Of a DNA stretch of 64,000 bases, positions 1 to 7,937 are shown in pieces. Under the pieces are notes generated by a model that did not search any database, had not been told where the DNA came from, and saw only the letters and a program-made list of their open reading frames with translations. The stretch comes from Mycobacterium sp. (GTDB taxonomy: Bacteria > Actinomycetota > Actinomycetes > Mycobacteriales > Mycobacteriaceae). Location of the stretch: positions 16,767 to 80,766 of the forward strand of contig JAGQTV010000019.1 of the NCBI GenBank assembly GCA_020438845.1. Direction: 5' to 3'. The first letter of the stretch is position 1, and each line of letters starts with the position of its first letter. The translations under genes were made by a program, and so were the position numbers.

Positions 1-420
1 CCCCAGAAACCATCGGCCTTACAAACCGTCACAAAGCCGATTGTCCAAGTGAAATTCGCCCAGGGCACTTCCGATCCGTTCCGGGTTAATTCGGTGGTTG
101 ATCTCGGCAAGGACGCTGCGGTCAACGGGGCCACCAAGGTTCTCATCGACGGCGAGATCCCAGCATGGGGAGAATGGTCGAAGAGCAGCGCCGGCGAGGC
201 GCAGTTCAACATCACTCAAACCCAGTTGCTGCCAGGCCTCAAGCCCCCAGGGCAAGATCCCTTGCCGGGATACAAGGTGAAGCTGGCCGCAGCATCGCAC
301 TCCACGTCCTGGTATGAGAGCAGCCGGGCCCACGTCATCGGAGCCTCTGTAGCAGCTGGCGTGTTGGCACTAGCGGCAGTGGCATTGTTCCTGATCAGAC
401 GCCGTCGGACTGAAGAGTAG
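1..420 (+). CDS. C-terminal part of a membrane-anchored hypothetical protein (5' truncated)
   Basis: The frame is already open at base 1, so the start lies outside the window and 139 residues remain. The visible part is polar and ends with one hydrophobic segment (AHVIGASVAAGVLALAAVAL) followed by an Arg cluster (LIRRRRTEE) just before the stop. That topology suggests an exported domain tethered by a C-terminal membrane anchor with a short basic cytoplasmic tail. I do not recognise the family and see no catalytic motif. It converges with the minus-strand metallopeptidase gene only about 10 bp downstream. The internal ATG at 49 is possible as a start but leaves upstream in-frame coding unexplained. 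Confidence 0.6.
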   Translation, partial: PQKPSALQTVTKPIVQVKFAQGTSDPFRVNSVVDLGKDAAVNGATKVLIDGEIPAWGEWSKSSAGEAQFNITQTQLLPGLKPPGQDPLPGYKVKLAAASHSTSWYESSRAHVIGASVAAGVLALAAVALFLIRRRRTEE

Positions 421-430
421 CCCCACGGGG

Positions 431-1363
431 TCACTTGAGATAGGGGTCCAACAGCGTGCTCCACGCCTTGCGTAGTTTGGCGTATTCATCTGCGCAGCCG
501 TCGGCACGGTCCTCGGGCAGCAGACCGTCGGTGATAAGTCCTTCGCTGTGGGACGGGTCAGCACCGTAGGCCCAACACTCGAAGTTGTACATGCGCGCTT
601 TGTCTGGGGAATGCACGTCGGCCAGGGCGCTGTCGTCAACCTGGTCGCCGTTTTCTGCGCTGGACTCCCGGTACCAGCGGGCGGTGTCGATGATGGCGTC
701 GACATAGTCGCCGTCGATGGTGCCGTCAGCATTGGGCCGCAAAAGGAGAAAGGCAGAGACCTGGTCAGCGGCGTCTTCCTCGCGCCCCGTGGCGGGTAGA
801 TCGTAGACGTCGATCACCATGTGGCCGACCTCGTGATAGAAGGACTCCAACGCCGTATTGAAGGCACTCTTCCCGGGGTCTGCGTCACCGAGCTTGGAAA
901 AGATATCCAGGCTGTTGGTCACATCCTCGTAGCACAGGGTGATCGCTTTGTCGTCCGAGCTCCAGTAGTCGTTGGCCTCACCGCATTGGGTGCCTTTGAT
1001 GGGGATGTCGTACGGGAGTTTTAGCGTGTCGTTGATGTCGTCGGCAAGCTGAGGTAGGAGGTTGTCGTCCTCCATGGCCTGACGTCCCTTCACCGCCTCG
1101 GGGGTGGTGGCGTCCTCGTAGACCACCGTCATCTTGCCTGGCCAATCGCCGTCGGAGGGATCGCCGTCCGGCTTGCCGTTGCCATTGACATCGGCGGGTT
1201 GGGCGGGGTCGGCCTGCGATGCCGAGCTGACCTCAGCCGTCGTCGGACCCGACTGCCCTTGGGGTGGCTGGTTGTGCGCGCATCCGGTGACCAGCAGCGC
1301 TGCCGTTGCAGCGGCGCCGACCAAAGTTGTCATTGGGCTCATCGCCACGCTCGACCTCTTCAC
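431..1363 (-). CDS. Lipoprotein zinc metallopeptidase, DUF4344-like
   Basis: The 310-residue product starts with a basic n-region and a hydrophobic stretch ending in a lipobox (LLVTGC, Cys28), so it is probably an exported lipoprotein. After a Pro/Gly/Asp-rich linker comes a domain with an HEVGH zinc-binding motif (His177, Glu178, His181). A downstream acidic segment (REEDAADQVSAFL) could supply the third metal ligand. This arrangement matches the DUF4344 family of putative zinc peptidases; the substrate is unknown. Four Cys after the lipobox may form disulphides. It is a single gene between the truncated protein and purU. An internal ATG seven codons in would still keep the signal, so the exact start is uncertain. 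Confidence 0.75.
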   Translation of the reverse strand: MKRSSVAMSPMTTLVGAAATAALLVTGCAHNQPPQGQSGPTTAEVSSASQADPAQPADVNGNGKPDGDPSDGDWPGKMTVVYEDATTPEAVKGRQAMEDDNLLPQLADDINDTLKLPYDIPIKGTQCGEANDYWSSDDKAITLCYEDVTNSLDIFSKLGDADPGKSAFNTALESFYHEVGHMVIDVYDLPATGREEDAADQVSAFLLLRPNADGTIDGDYVDAIIDTARWYRESSAENGDQVDDSALADVHSPDKARMYNFECWAYGADPSHSEGLITDGLLPEDRADGCADEYAKLRKAWSTLLDPYLK

Positions 1364-1438
1364 GACAGACCCGTACTTTCACCGGTGTTGGCCGAATCAT
1401 AGAAGGCACACCCTCAACCCGCTGAACCACGGGACTGG

Positions 1439-2359
1439 TCAGAAGACGACGGTCTGATTGCCGAACCGGACCACCCGGTCCTCACAGTGCCAGCGCACCG
1501 CGCGGGTCAGCACCGCGCGTTCGACGTCGGCGCCGAGACGAATCAGGTCCTCGACGTCGTGGCGGTGGTCCACCCGCACCACGTCCTGCTCGATGATGGG
1601 ACCCTCATCGAGGTCTTCGGTGACGTAATGCGCTGTGGCACCGACGAGTTTGACTCCCCGCTGTTTGGCTCGCCGATACGGTGCGGCACCGATGAAGGCC
1701 GGCAGGAACGAATGATGGATGTTGATCAGCGGGCTACCAACCCCGTCGAGGAAGCGTGGGGTCAGGATCTGCATGTACCGGGCCAGGACCACCAGGTCGA
1801 CGTTGCCCCGCAGTAGGTCGAGTTGGCGCTGCTCGGCCTGGTCCCGGATGTCCCGGGTGGCAGGAATGTGAATGAACGGCACGCCGAACGGGCGGACCTG
1901 GTCGGCTAGATCCGGGTGGTTGGCGATAACCATCACCACCGACATGTCCAGTTCCCCGCGCCGATTTCGCCAGAGCAGGTCAAGCAGACAGTGATCCTCG
2001 GTGGATGCCATCAGGGCGACCCGCTTGGGTTTCGCTGCTTCGCTCAGCCGGTAGTCGATGGCGAACGGTTCAGCGACCTGCAGCCTGAAATCGCGCTCGA
2101 GGTCATCTCGCGCAGCAGCAAGCCCGGGAAGGTGGAAGATGGTGCGCTGCATGAAGGTTCCACCGGTCTGCCGAGTGGAATGCTGGTCCAGGGAGACGAT
2201 GTTCGCCCCGGCCTGGGCCAGGAATGTCGTGATCGCGGCCACCAGCCCCGGGCGGTCGTCGCAGCGCAACAGTAGCCGGCCAATGTCCTTGACCGGCAGT
2301 GCAATTGGCCCCGGAGGATACTCGCCGCCAGCAGGGTTCGCCCCAGCAGACGTTGCCAT
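1439..2359 (-). CDS. purU: Formyltetrahydrofolate deformylase
   Basis: PurU hydrolyses 10-formyl-THF to formate and THF, balancing one-carbon pools and feeding formate to PurT-type purine synthesis. The 306-residue protein has an N-terminal ACT domain (LLLRCDDRPGLVAAITTFL) and a C-terminal formyltransferase-fold domain. The catalytic motif NIHHSFLPAF is present, as is the GATAHYVTEDLDEGPII block with the active-site His and Asp. The frame stays open further upstream, but the ATG at 2359 gives a protein close to usual family length and starts just before the ACT domain. An ATG at 2389 is possible. The gene stands alone, with 150 bp to the small plus-strand gene that follows. Confidence 0.92.
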   Translation of the reverse strand: MATSAGANPAGGEYPPGPIALPVKDIGRLLLRCDDRPGLVAAITTFLAQAGANIVSLDQHSTRQTGGTFMQRTIFHLPGLAAARDDLERDFRLQVAEPFAIDYRLSEAAKPKRVALMASTEDHCLLDLLWRNRRGELDMSVVMVIANHPDLADQVRPFGVPFIHIPATRDIRDQAEQRQLDLLRGNVDLVVLARYMQILTPRFLDGVGSPLINIHHSFLPAFIGAAPYRRAKQRGVKLVGATAHYVTEDLDEGPIIEQDVVRVDHRHDVEDLIRLGADVERAVLTRAVRWHCEDRVVRFGNQTVVF

Positions 2360-2509
2360 AGCCCATTCTCCCAACGTGACCCGCGGCATCCCGCCTGTCG
2401 GGCAAGTGGACGGTAGTTTACGTCCTTCCCGGCCTGATGCCCCCACTCCCCCGCGGATTCCCCCGGGTTGACGGTTCATTTCGGCACCCAGGCATGGAAA
2501 AATCTGTGC

Positions 2510-2716
2510 ATGACTATTGAGGTCAAATTCGCCGGCTCGCCCGTGGAATATCGCGAAGGCCAGGGCGACTGGTTCGAATTCCTACCGCAAGGAGTACTCG
2601 CACTCCACTTCGGCGACAGTGGAAAGGCGACAGAGTATTACTCGCCGGGCGTCTGGGAGTGGGTGTGCTCCAAGCAACCGCCCGGCCCAATTGCACCGAC
2701 GTCCGAACTCTGCTGA
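2510..2716 (+). CDS. Small hypothetical protein (68 aa)
   Basis: A 68-residue product starting MTIEVKFAGSPVEYREG and ending near TSELC. It is rich in aromatic residues (WFEFLPQ, EYYSP, WEWVC) and has no signal peptide or membrane segment, which suggests a compact cytosolic fold. I do not recognise the family. A GTG-type start 14 codons upstream is possible, but the ATG at 2510 begins the part that looks protein-like. It is followed by 148 bp and then the DoxX-like gene, with no sign of an operon. Codon choice fits the neighbours, which supports it being real. Confidence 0.5.
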   Translation: MTIEVKFAGSPVEYREGQGDWFEFLPQGVLALHFGDSGKATEYYSPGVWEWVCSKQPPGPIAPTSELC

Positions 2717-2864
2717 CACCCCGGGGTGATCCAGACCTCCCCTGGAGTTGTGCCACACTTGCGGTGGCAGTGACCTTCCGGGCATCTCCGAAGGTCTTGC
2801 GACCTCAGGTGAGAGCATTTTCCTCGTTCAGAACCCCCACCGCGAAATCAGACTTAGGCCAGAG

Positions 2865-3299
2865 ATGACGATTGAAACCACCGGTAGCCCGGCCGCCGAA
2901 ACTACCGCCCAGAAGATCGGCCGCATGGCGCTGGGCTTGTTCATGACCTTCGCAGGAATCGGTCACGTCACCTTCGCCCGCGAGGAGTTCCGGGCACAGG
3001 TACCAACCTGGGTGCCGGGATCCCCTGATGTCACGGTTCTTGCATCGGGGGCCGTTGAGATCGCCCTGGGTGCCTCAATGATCGTGTTGACGAAACGGCG
3101 CGCGGTTGTCGGATTGCTGCTCGCGGCGTTCTTCGTTGCGGTCTTCCCGGGCAACATCGCCCAGTTCGTGAACCACCGTGACGCGTTCGGCCTCAACAGC
3201 GACCGCGCGCGGTTCGTAAGACTGCTCTTCCAACCGGTATTGATCGCCTGGGCACTGTGGTCGACAGGAGCCTGGCGAGCCCTCCGTCGGGCATCCTGA
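2865..3299 (+). CDS. DoxX-like integral membrane protein
   Basis: The 144-residue product has about four hydrophobic segments: near MALGLFMTFAGIGHVTF, VTVLASGAVEIALGASMIVL, VVGLLLAAFFVAVF and LLFQPVLIAWALW. A short soluble N-terminus precedes them. The length and the four-helix pattern with GIGH near helix 1 resemble DoxX/DoxD-like proteins, which in mycobacteria have been tied to redox homeostasis at the membrane. That link comes from the family; nothing local proves it. The ATG at 2865 was chosen because the upstream open frame is not hydrophobic and does not look coding. The cutinase gene starts 34 bp downstream on the same strand, so co-transcription is possible. Confidence 0.75.
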   Translation: MTIETTGSPAAETTAQKIGRMALGLFMTFAGIGHVTFAREEFRAQVPTWVPGSPDVTVLASGAVEIALGASMIVLTKRRAVVGLLLAAFFVAVFPGNIAQFVNHRDAFGLNSDRARFVRLLFQPVLIAWALWSTGAWRALRRAS

Positions 3300-3333
3300 A
3301 TCGCTGCGCACACGGCTGCTAAGGTCACCCCGG

Positions 3334-4002
3334 ATGAGTTCCCGCATGGCGCGAAAGACCACGTTCGTTGCGTCGCTGGCGATTGCAGCCGGGATGGTGT
3401 GCGAACTCCCGCCGAGCCAAGCCGCCGGGGACCCGTGCCCGGACGTCGAGGTCATCTTCGCTCGCGGTACCGGGGAACCCGCAGGTCTGGGCAGGGTGGG
3501 CCAGGCGTTCGTCGACGCGCTGGAACCTCGACTGGGCGGACGCACCGTCGCCGCCTATGCAGTGGACTACCCGGCCAGCTTCGATTTTCTGATGGCCGCG
3601 GAAGGTGCCGACAACGCAGCTGCCGAGATTGCGGCGATGGCCAGCAGGTGTCGGGACACCCGGCTTGTCCTGGGCGGCTATTCCCAAGGAGCGGCTTTGG
3701 TTGACATGCTCGCCGGCGTGCCACCACTGGGGGACGTGGTCGGAGACATCGGCTCGGCTCCTTACCTTGCCACACCGTTCGCCGACAAGGTCACTGCCGC
3801 AGCGGTATTCGGCAATCCCTCCGCCCGCTTCGGCACACCGCTGTCCACCACCGGGCTGTTCGAGGGCAGAGCGATCGACCTGTGCAACCCAGGAGATCCG
3901 ATCTGCTCGCCGACGGGCGAGACCATGTCCGCCCACGAGAACTACGAGTTCCCGCCTTACCTCGACGAAGCCGTCGGATTCGTTGCGCGACTTCTTGTTT
4001 AG
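3334..4002 (+). CDS. Secreted cutinase-family serine esterase
   Basis: The 222-residue protein has a Sec signal peptide (hydrophobic VASLAIAAGMVC, likely cut after SQA) and then a cutinase-fold esterase domain. The nucleophile elbow GGYSQGA places the catalytic Ser at 117. Downstream CNPGDPIC (Asp188) and SAHENYE (His201) give the remaining triad residues at the spacing seen in cutinases. Four mature-domain Cys flank these motifs and can form the two usual disulphides. Mycobacterial cutinase-like proteins hydrolyse lipid esters or phospholipids outside the cell; the exact substrate cannot be read here. It ends about 90 bp before the convergent TetR gene. Confidence 0.92.
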   Translation: MSSRMARKTTFVASLAIAAGMVCELPPSQAAGDPCPDVEVIFARGTGEPAGLGRVGQAFVDALEPRLGGRTVAAYAVDYPASFDFLMAAEGADNAAAEIAAMASRCRDTRLVLGGYSQGAALVDMLAGVPPLGDVVGDIGSAPYLATPFADKVTAAAVFGNPSARFGTPLSTTGLFEGRAIDLCNPGDPICSPTGETMSAHENYEFPPYLDEAVGFVARLLV

Positions 4003-4091
4003 TCTGCCCAATTAGGCCCAACGGGCGGGAACCGGTAGGCATCTTCGCCCGATCGTGTATTCGCCGCGCCGCCTACCGTCCGGCCCAGTCC

Positions 4092-4733
4092 TCACCGGAG
4101 CATGGCGGTGGCGGCTTCGGTGATCGCACCTTCCAGCTGCGGCAAGGTGGCCGGGGTTCCCGCACGCACCTCACGGCCGACCAATTCGGTGATTCCTCCC
4201 ACCAGAGCCAGATAATGCGCGTCTGGGCGTGCCCGCCCGCTCCCGTACCGGCAATCGATTTGCTTCATCAGCGCGGCGAAACCGTCGAGGTATTTGTCGC
4301 GCGCTTCAACCCCTCGCGGGCCCGCCGCCGCCAACTCCAACACCCAGGCCCGGGTGTGGTCGGGCTCCTCTGCACACCGTTGCAGGTATGCCCGGCTGAT
4401 AGCCCGCAAAACCGCTTCCAGCGAGGGCTCACCCACCTCAGCCATGGCCACGGTGACGCATTCCATGATCAACTCACGACCCGCCTCAATCGCTGCCAGG
4501 AAGCAGTCCAGTTTGCCGTCGAACTCTCGGTACATCACGGTGCGCGACACCCTGGCCCGCCCGACGATGTCGGTGATCGCTGTTGCCTGGTAGCCCTTTT
4601 CGGCGACCGCGGAGATCACCGCCCGAAGCAAGCGCTCGCGCTGGAGAGCGTTGACGTCGGATCGATCCAGGCTGGCCCGTCCGCGGGGAAGACCGGGAGC
4701 GGCCTTGGGGAACGCGCCCGACAGTGTGCTCAC
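4092..4733 (-). CDS. TetR-family transcriptional regulator, divergent from the P450 gene
   Basis: The 213-residue product has an N-terminal TetR helix-turn-helix (LLRAVISAVAEKGYQATAIT, then VGRARVSRTVMYREF) and a variable ligand-binding C-terminal domain. The GTG at 4733 (VSTLSGAF) was chosen as start. The in-frame ATG at 4775 would lie directly beside the operator and leave no room for a ribosome-binding site. It is divergent from the P450-ferredoxin pair, and a perfect inverted repeat sits in the shared promoter region. It therefore very probably represses itself and the P450 operon until a ligand, perhaps a P450 substrate, is bound. Confidence 0.88.
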   Translation of the reverse strand: MSTLSGAFPKAAPGLPRGRASLDRSDVNALQRERLLRAVISAVAEKGYQATAITDIVGRARVSRTVMYREFDGKLDCFLAAIEAGRELIMECVTVAMAEVGEPSLEAVLRAISRAYLQRCAEEPDHTRAWVLELAAAGPRGVEARDKYLDGFAALMKQIDCRYGSGRARPDAHYLALVGGITELVGREVRAGTPATLPQLEGAITEAATAMLR

Positions 4734-4765
4734 CCCCGGGACACTACGCCACCTCCGGACACGGC

Positions 4766-4794
4766 TTGATTTCAAAAGTACGTCATCGTACTAT
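4766..4794 (+). promoter_or_regulatory. Predicted promoter of the P450-ferredoxin operon
   Basis: A -35-like TTGATT (4766-4771) is separated by exactly 17 bp from a -10-like TACTAT (4789-4794). Transcription would begin near 4801, about 34 bp before the GTG start of the P450 gene. The TetR-type palindrome occupies the 3' half of the spacer and touches the -10 box, the classical position for steric repression. Confidence 0.6.
4777..4792. promoter_or_regulatory. TetR operator, inverted repeat AGTACG-N4-CGTACT
   Basis: A perfect 6-bp inverted repeat with a 4-bp centre (AGTACGTCATCGTACT) lies between the divergent TetR and P450 genes. It overlaps the predicted -10 element. Size and position fit a TetR dimer site. 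Confidence 0.72.
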
Positions 4795-4834
4795 TGATTC
4801 GGTCCCGCTAACCCGCCCTTATACAGGAGCCCCC

Positions 4835-6199
4835 GTGAGCACTGCTACTCCGACGACATGCCCAGTCACAACGCTCAGTTCCCTGCCCCGCCCGAGGAAT
4901 GCCGCGACCGCCTGGGCCAGGCTGTTCCTCGCGCCCGAAGCGGCACGGCAGGCGTTGACCGGGCTGGGGCCGCGGTTCGTGCTCGATGTACCGCTCATGC
5001 CGACGATGTTGTGGACCTCCTGCCCCGACGATGTGCGAGCCGTGTTCCAGGACAAGACCCGGGCGTTGTCGTTCGGCACCGCGCTGCGCCGGCTGGCGCC
5101 ACACGAGATCGTCTTCGGCGACCGGATCATGACGTGGTGGGCCAGCGATAACCACACCGAGGTTCGCCGGGCCGTCGCACCGGCGTTCATGGGCAAAGCA
5201 CTGCAGGGGTACCAGCCGGCGATGGAGGAAGTGGCCCGGCGCATGACGCGCGAGTTGCCCACGGGCACACCCATCGAGTTTCACTCCTACGCGCGGACGA
5301 TGGCGCGCGAAGTGATCATGTCAGTCGTCTTCGGGGTCACCGAACCGCAGCGCCGGGCTCAGTTGTCGGACTACATGGACAAACTCGACCGCCTGATCGG
5401 ATCGAGGGGAATGGCGCTGCGCTATGCCGCGGCCATGGTGTCCCGCGGACGTTGGCTGCCGTTTCCCACGCTCGATCGGGTGCTGCGCGGCCTCGATCGA
5501 GTCACCCACGACGAGATCGCCGCTCGCCGCGCGGGATCCGACACCGATCGCAGCGACTGCCTGGCGGTCTTCCTGAGGATTCAAGAGTCCCACGAGCGCA
5601 GCCTGATGGACGACGAGATGATCGCCGGGTTTCAGCGTCTGCTCTTGGTTGCCGGAAACGACACCACCGCCGCGACGCTGTCCTGGGTGATCGAGCGGTT
5701 GGCGCGCCACCCGCAGGTGCTGGCCCGACTCGAGGAAAGCGTGGCCGCCGGCGAGGACACGTACCTCGACGCAGTGATCACCGAAACCCTGCGACTGCGG
5801 CCAACAGTTCCGTTCACCGCGCGCATGGTCAACCGTGACGTCGTCCTCAACGACACCTACCTGCCCCGGGGCTCGATGGTGTGGCTGTACATCAACGCCA
5901 TTCATCGCAGCCCGGATCTCTACGACGCGCCCGAGGAGTTCCGTCCCGAACGATTCCTCGGGACGACGCCAGATCCCTACCACTGGTTGCCCTTCGGCGG
6001 TGGCATCAATCGATGCCTGGGTGCGCACATGGCACAGTTCGAGATGCGGGTGCTGCTTCGCACCATCCTGCAGGAGTTGACGGTGGTCCCCGAAACGTCG
6101 CCCGGCGAAAGCCAGCAGGCTCAGACCGTGCTACTGCTGCCTAGGAAGCGTGCCACCGTGATGCTGGGCAAGCACACCGATCGGCCCGCACAATCATGA
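4835..6199 (+). CDS. Cytochrome P450 monooxygenase
   Basis: The 454-residue P450 has all the main family marks. The I-helix oxygen-activation motif is AGNDTTAATL. The K-helix ETLR (ExxR) is present, followed by a PERF-type meander (EEFRPERFLG). The haem-thiolate loop is FGGGINRCLG with Cys394 as ligand. It would hydroxylate a hydrophobic substrate with electrons from a ferredoxin. The GTG at 4835 is preceded by an AGGAG-like site and follows the predicted promoter. It overlaps the ferredoxin gene by 4 bp (ATGA), so the two are co-translated. The substrate is unknown. Confidence 0.93.
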   Translation: MSTATPTTCPVTTLSSLPRPRNAATAWARLFLAPEAARQALTGLGPRFVLDVPLMPTMLWTSCPDDVRAVFQDKTRALSFGTALRRLAPHEIVFGDRIMTWWASDNHTEVRRAVAPAFMGKALQGYQPAMEEVARRMTRELPTGTPIEFHSYARTMAREVIMSVVFGVTEPQRRAQLSDYMDKLDRLIGSRGMALRYAAAMVSRGRWLPFPTLDRVLRGLDRVTHDEIAARRAGSDTDRSDCLAVFLRIQESHERSLMDDEMIAGFQRLLLVAGNDTTAATLSWVIERLARHPQVLARLEESVAAGEDTYLDAVITETLRLRPTVPFTARMVNRDVVLNDTYLPRGSMVWLYINAIHRSPDLYDAPEEFRPERFLGTTPDPYHWLPFGGGINRCLGAHMAQFEMRVLLRTILQELTVVPETSPGESQQAQTVLLLPRKRATVMLGKHTDRPAQS

Positions 6200-6405
6200 G
6201 CGCCAAGACCGTCCGGGTGGTGGTCGACCCTGAACTCTGCATGGGATCGGGTACCTGCATCACCGTGGCCCCGGGCTTCTTCGACATCGGCGAAGACGGC
6301 TTCGCCGAGCCGCTCAGGCCGGTCAGCGAAGCCAATGAACAACTCAGCAAGGCGGTGTCCCGATGCCCGATGGCCGCGATCAGCGTTACGGAGCAACCGG
6401 ACTGA
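6196..6405 (+). CDS. [3Fe-4S]-type ferredoxin partner of the P450
   Basis: A 69-residue ferredoxin with cluster ligands Cys15 and Cys21 (CMGSGTC) and Cys57 (RCPMAA). The position that would hold a fourth Cys in a [4Fe-4S] protein is Gly-Ser here. The three-Cys pattern is that of the small actinobacterial [3Fe-4S] ferredoxins that pass electrons to P450s. The start overlaps the P450 stop (ATGA). No ferredoxin reductase is encoded nearby, so a reductase elsewhere must recharge it. Confidence 0.9.
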   Translation: MSAKTVRVVVDPELCMGSGTCITVAPGFFDIGEDGFAEPLRPVSEANEQLSKAVSRCPMAAISVTEQPD

Positions 6406-6445
6406 GCTGGGTCGCAAAGCCAGGTCCACGCATGCGTTCTGACCT

Positions 6446-6482
6446 GGTGGGCGCGGAGGGTTTCGACCCCCGTGGTGTGTAA
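6446..6482 (-). other. Degenerate 3' fragment of tRNA-Val
   Basis: The first 21 bases (6446-6466) are identical to the intact tRNA-Val 3' end and its flank, which begin at 7358. The match then continues with two small deletions through a GGTGTGTAA block that corresponds to the anticodon arm. The 5' half is missing. This is the shape left when an element integrates into or excises from a tRNA 3' end. Confidence 0.6.
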
Positions 6483-6611
6483 CGAGGCCGGGAAGTCGGT
6501 TTGGTGGTTCGCACGTTCGACCCGCCTGAGCCTCAACCCACCCACCGCTGATAAGCGGCGAGGCCGCTTCCGCTGCCCACTAACCCAACGAACTGACTAG
6601 CATTTCTCAGC

Positions 6612-7079
6612 ATGCCAAGGGCACATGTGATGGAGCAGTCGCGCGCAATACCTATCGACGTCGACACCGCCTTCGCACGGACATTGCCGATGTCCCCGGT
6701 GACCATTTTCCAGCGGTACGGCCCAATTAGAGGGATAAAAGCCATTCGAGACCAAACCGGGGACTGGACCACGGTAGGGCGAACCCGCACAGTGGTCCTG
6801 AGTGTAGGCAGCACGCACGAGGAACTGACTGTTGTCGACGCTCCGAATGTTTTTCGGTATCGCCTCTCGAGGCTCACCGGTCCACTGGGGCCCCTGCTCG
6901 ACCATGTGGACGGGGAATTCTTGTTCACTCCCATCGGCACCGGCACCAACGTGACCTGGCGTTGGACCGTGCATCTGAAATCAACAGCCGCAGATCTGGC
7001 AATGCCTCCGTTCGCGACACTGTGGCGCGGATTCGCCCGACAGGGCTTAGAAAGACTCTCCGCCGAACTCCTCCGCTGA
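6612..7079 (+). CDS. SRPBCC (polyketide cyclase/START-like) family protein
   Basis: The 155-residue protein has the features of the SRPBCC helix-grip fold. It begins with a short strand (SRAIPIDVDTAFA), continues with strands such as RTVVLSVGSTHEELTVV and FRYRLSRLTGPLGPLLDHVD, and has a long C-terminal helix (LWRGFARQGLERLSAELL) closing a hydrophobic pocket. Such proteins bind lipids or polyketide-like ligands; no catalytic residues can be assigned. It lies between the tRNA-Val remnant and the intact tRNA-Val, so it may be cargo of a former integrated segment. A second start at 6630 is possible. Confidence 0.7.
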   Translation: MPRAHVMEQSRAIPIDVDTAFARTLPMSPVTIFQRYGPIRGIKAIRDQTGDWTTVGRTRTVVLSVGSTHEELTVVDAPNVFRYRLSRLTGPLGPLLDHVDGEFLFTPIGTGTNVTWRWTVHLKSTAADLAMPPFATLWRGFARQGLERLSAELLR

Positions 7080-7359
7080 CCGGCTGGTAGGCGACGGCGT
7101 CGAGCCGGTTTACTGAGTCAGTCGTGCTGTCGTCCGGCGACCGCTTGGTGGCCGCACACGAGGACGGCGCACCGCGGCCCTGCGGCGGCGCTGTCGATCC
7201 ACTCCGAAGCCACGGCCGATGCACTACGCGAGGCGGGCGCGTCGCCGTTCGCCTGACACGACGGCGGCCGGAATCAACCTAGCAAGTTGGTGGCAACTTG
7301 GGCCTGTCCGCAGAGGCGTTCGCACTGCACGATATGCCTTTGAACTGCAATAACTTCGG
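7080..7359. other. Intergenic stretch upstream of tRNA-Val
   Basis: No convincing gene was found in either strand. A small hairpin (AAGTTG-GTGG-CAACTT, 7284-7299) is the only local structure noted. The segment may hold decayed coding sequence, but no family could be recognised. Confidence 0.4.
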
Positions 7360-7431
7360 TGGGCGCGGAGGGTTTCGAACCCCCGACCGCTGGTGTGTAA
7401 AACCAGAGCTCTACCACTGAGCTACACGCCC
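7360..7431 (-). tRNA. tRNA-Val (anticodon TAC)
   Basis: On the minus strand the sequence folds into a full cloverleaf. The acceptor stem is GGGCGTG/CGCGCCC with one G-T pair. The D arm contains AGCTCAGTGGTAGAGC. The anticodon stem CTGGT/ACCAG holds loop TTTACAC with anticodon TAC. The T arm contains GGTTCGAA and the discriminator base is A. CCA is not encoded. A broken copy of its 3' half lies about 0.9 kb away. Confidence 0.95.
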
Positions 7432-7472
7432 GTGCCCGGGCAGGCTACCTGGCGGGCGTCCGGGTTGTGAAA

Positions 7473-7937
7473 TCAGGCCTTCAGCTGCGCCAGGGCGTCG
7501 ATCCACACTTTCTGGTCGCGTGCCTCGCCGGGCTGCTTGCACTCGGCGAACCGGACGATCCCGTCCCGGTCGATGACGAAGGTTCCCCGGTTCGGAAAAC
7601 CGGCGTCGGTGTTGAGCACCCCGTAGGTCTGGGCAACCGCCCCGTGCGGCCAGAAGTCGGACAACACCGGGAAAGTGAAACCGCTTTCGGTGGCCCAGAT
7701 CTTGTGGGTCGGCGGCGCACCCACCGAGACAGCCAGCGTGGCCGTCTCGTCGTTGTCGTAATCGGGCAGGTGGTCCCGAACCTCGTCAAGCTCGCCCTGA
7801 CAGATACCGGTGAACGCCAAGGGGAAGAACACCAACAGCACGTTCTTGCGACCGCGAAAGTCGCTCAGGCTCACCAGCTGGCCGTTCTGGTCCTTGAGGG
7901 TGAAGTCGGGCGCCTCGCTACCGACGGCCAACGTCAT
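7473..7937 (-). CDS. ahpE: One-Cys peroxiredoxin AhpE
   Basis: AhpE reduces hydroperoxides and peroxynitrite in the cytosol through a single peroxidatic Cys. The 154-residue protein has a thioredoxin fold with the peroxiredoxin motif PLAFTGIC, placing the Cys at 46 with the conserved Pro and Thr before it. A conserved Arg lies in [12 protein letters not shown]. No resolving Cys is apparent at the usual position. The preceding DUF3052 gene overlaps its start by 4 bp, so the pair is translationally coupled. The pairing and its position near aceE match Rv2238c-Rv2239c of M. tuberculosis. Confidence 0.93.
   Translation of the reverse strand: MTLAVGSEAPDFTLKDQNGQLVSLSDFRGRKNVLLVFFPLAFTGICQGELDEVRDHLPDYDNDETATLAVSVGAPPTHKIWATESGFTFPVLSDFWPHGAVAQTYGVLNTDAGFPNRGTFVIDRDGIVRFAECKQPGEARDQKVWIDALAQLKA

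Noticed and set aside
3325-4011. Minus-strand open frame covering the cutinase gene
   Set aside because: The plus-strand frame has a signal peptide and full catalytic triad; the antisense product looks random.
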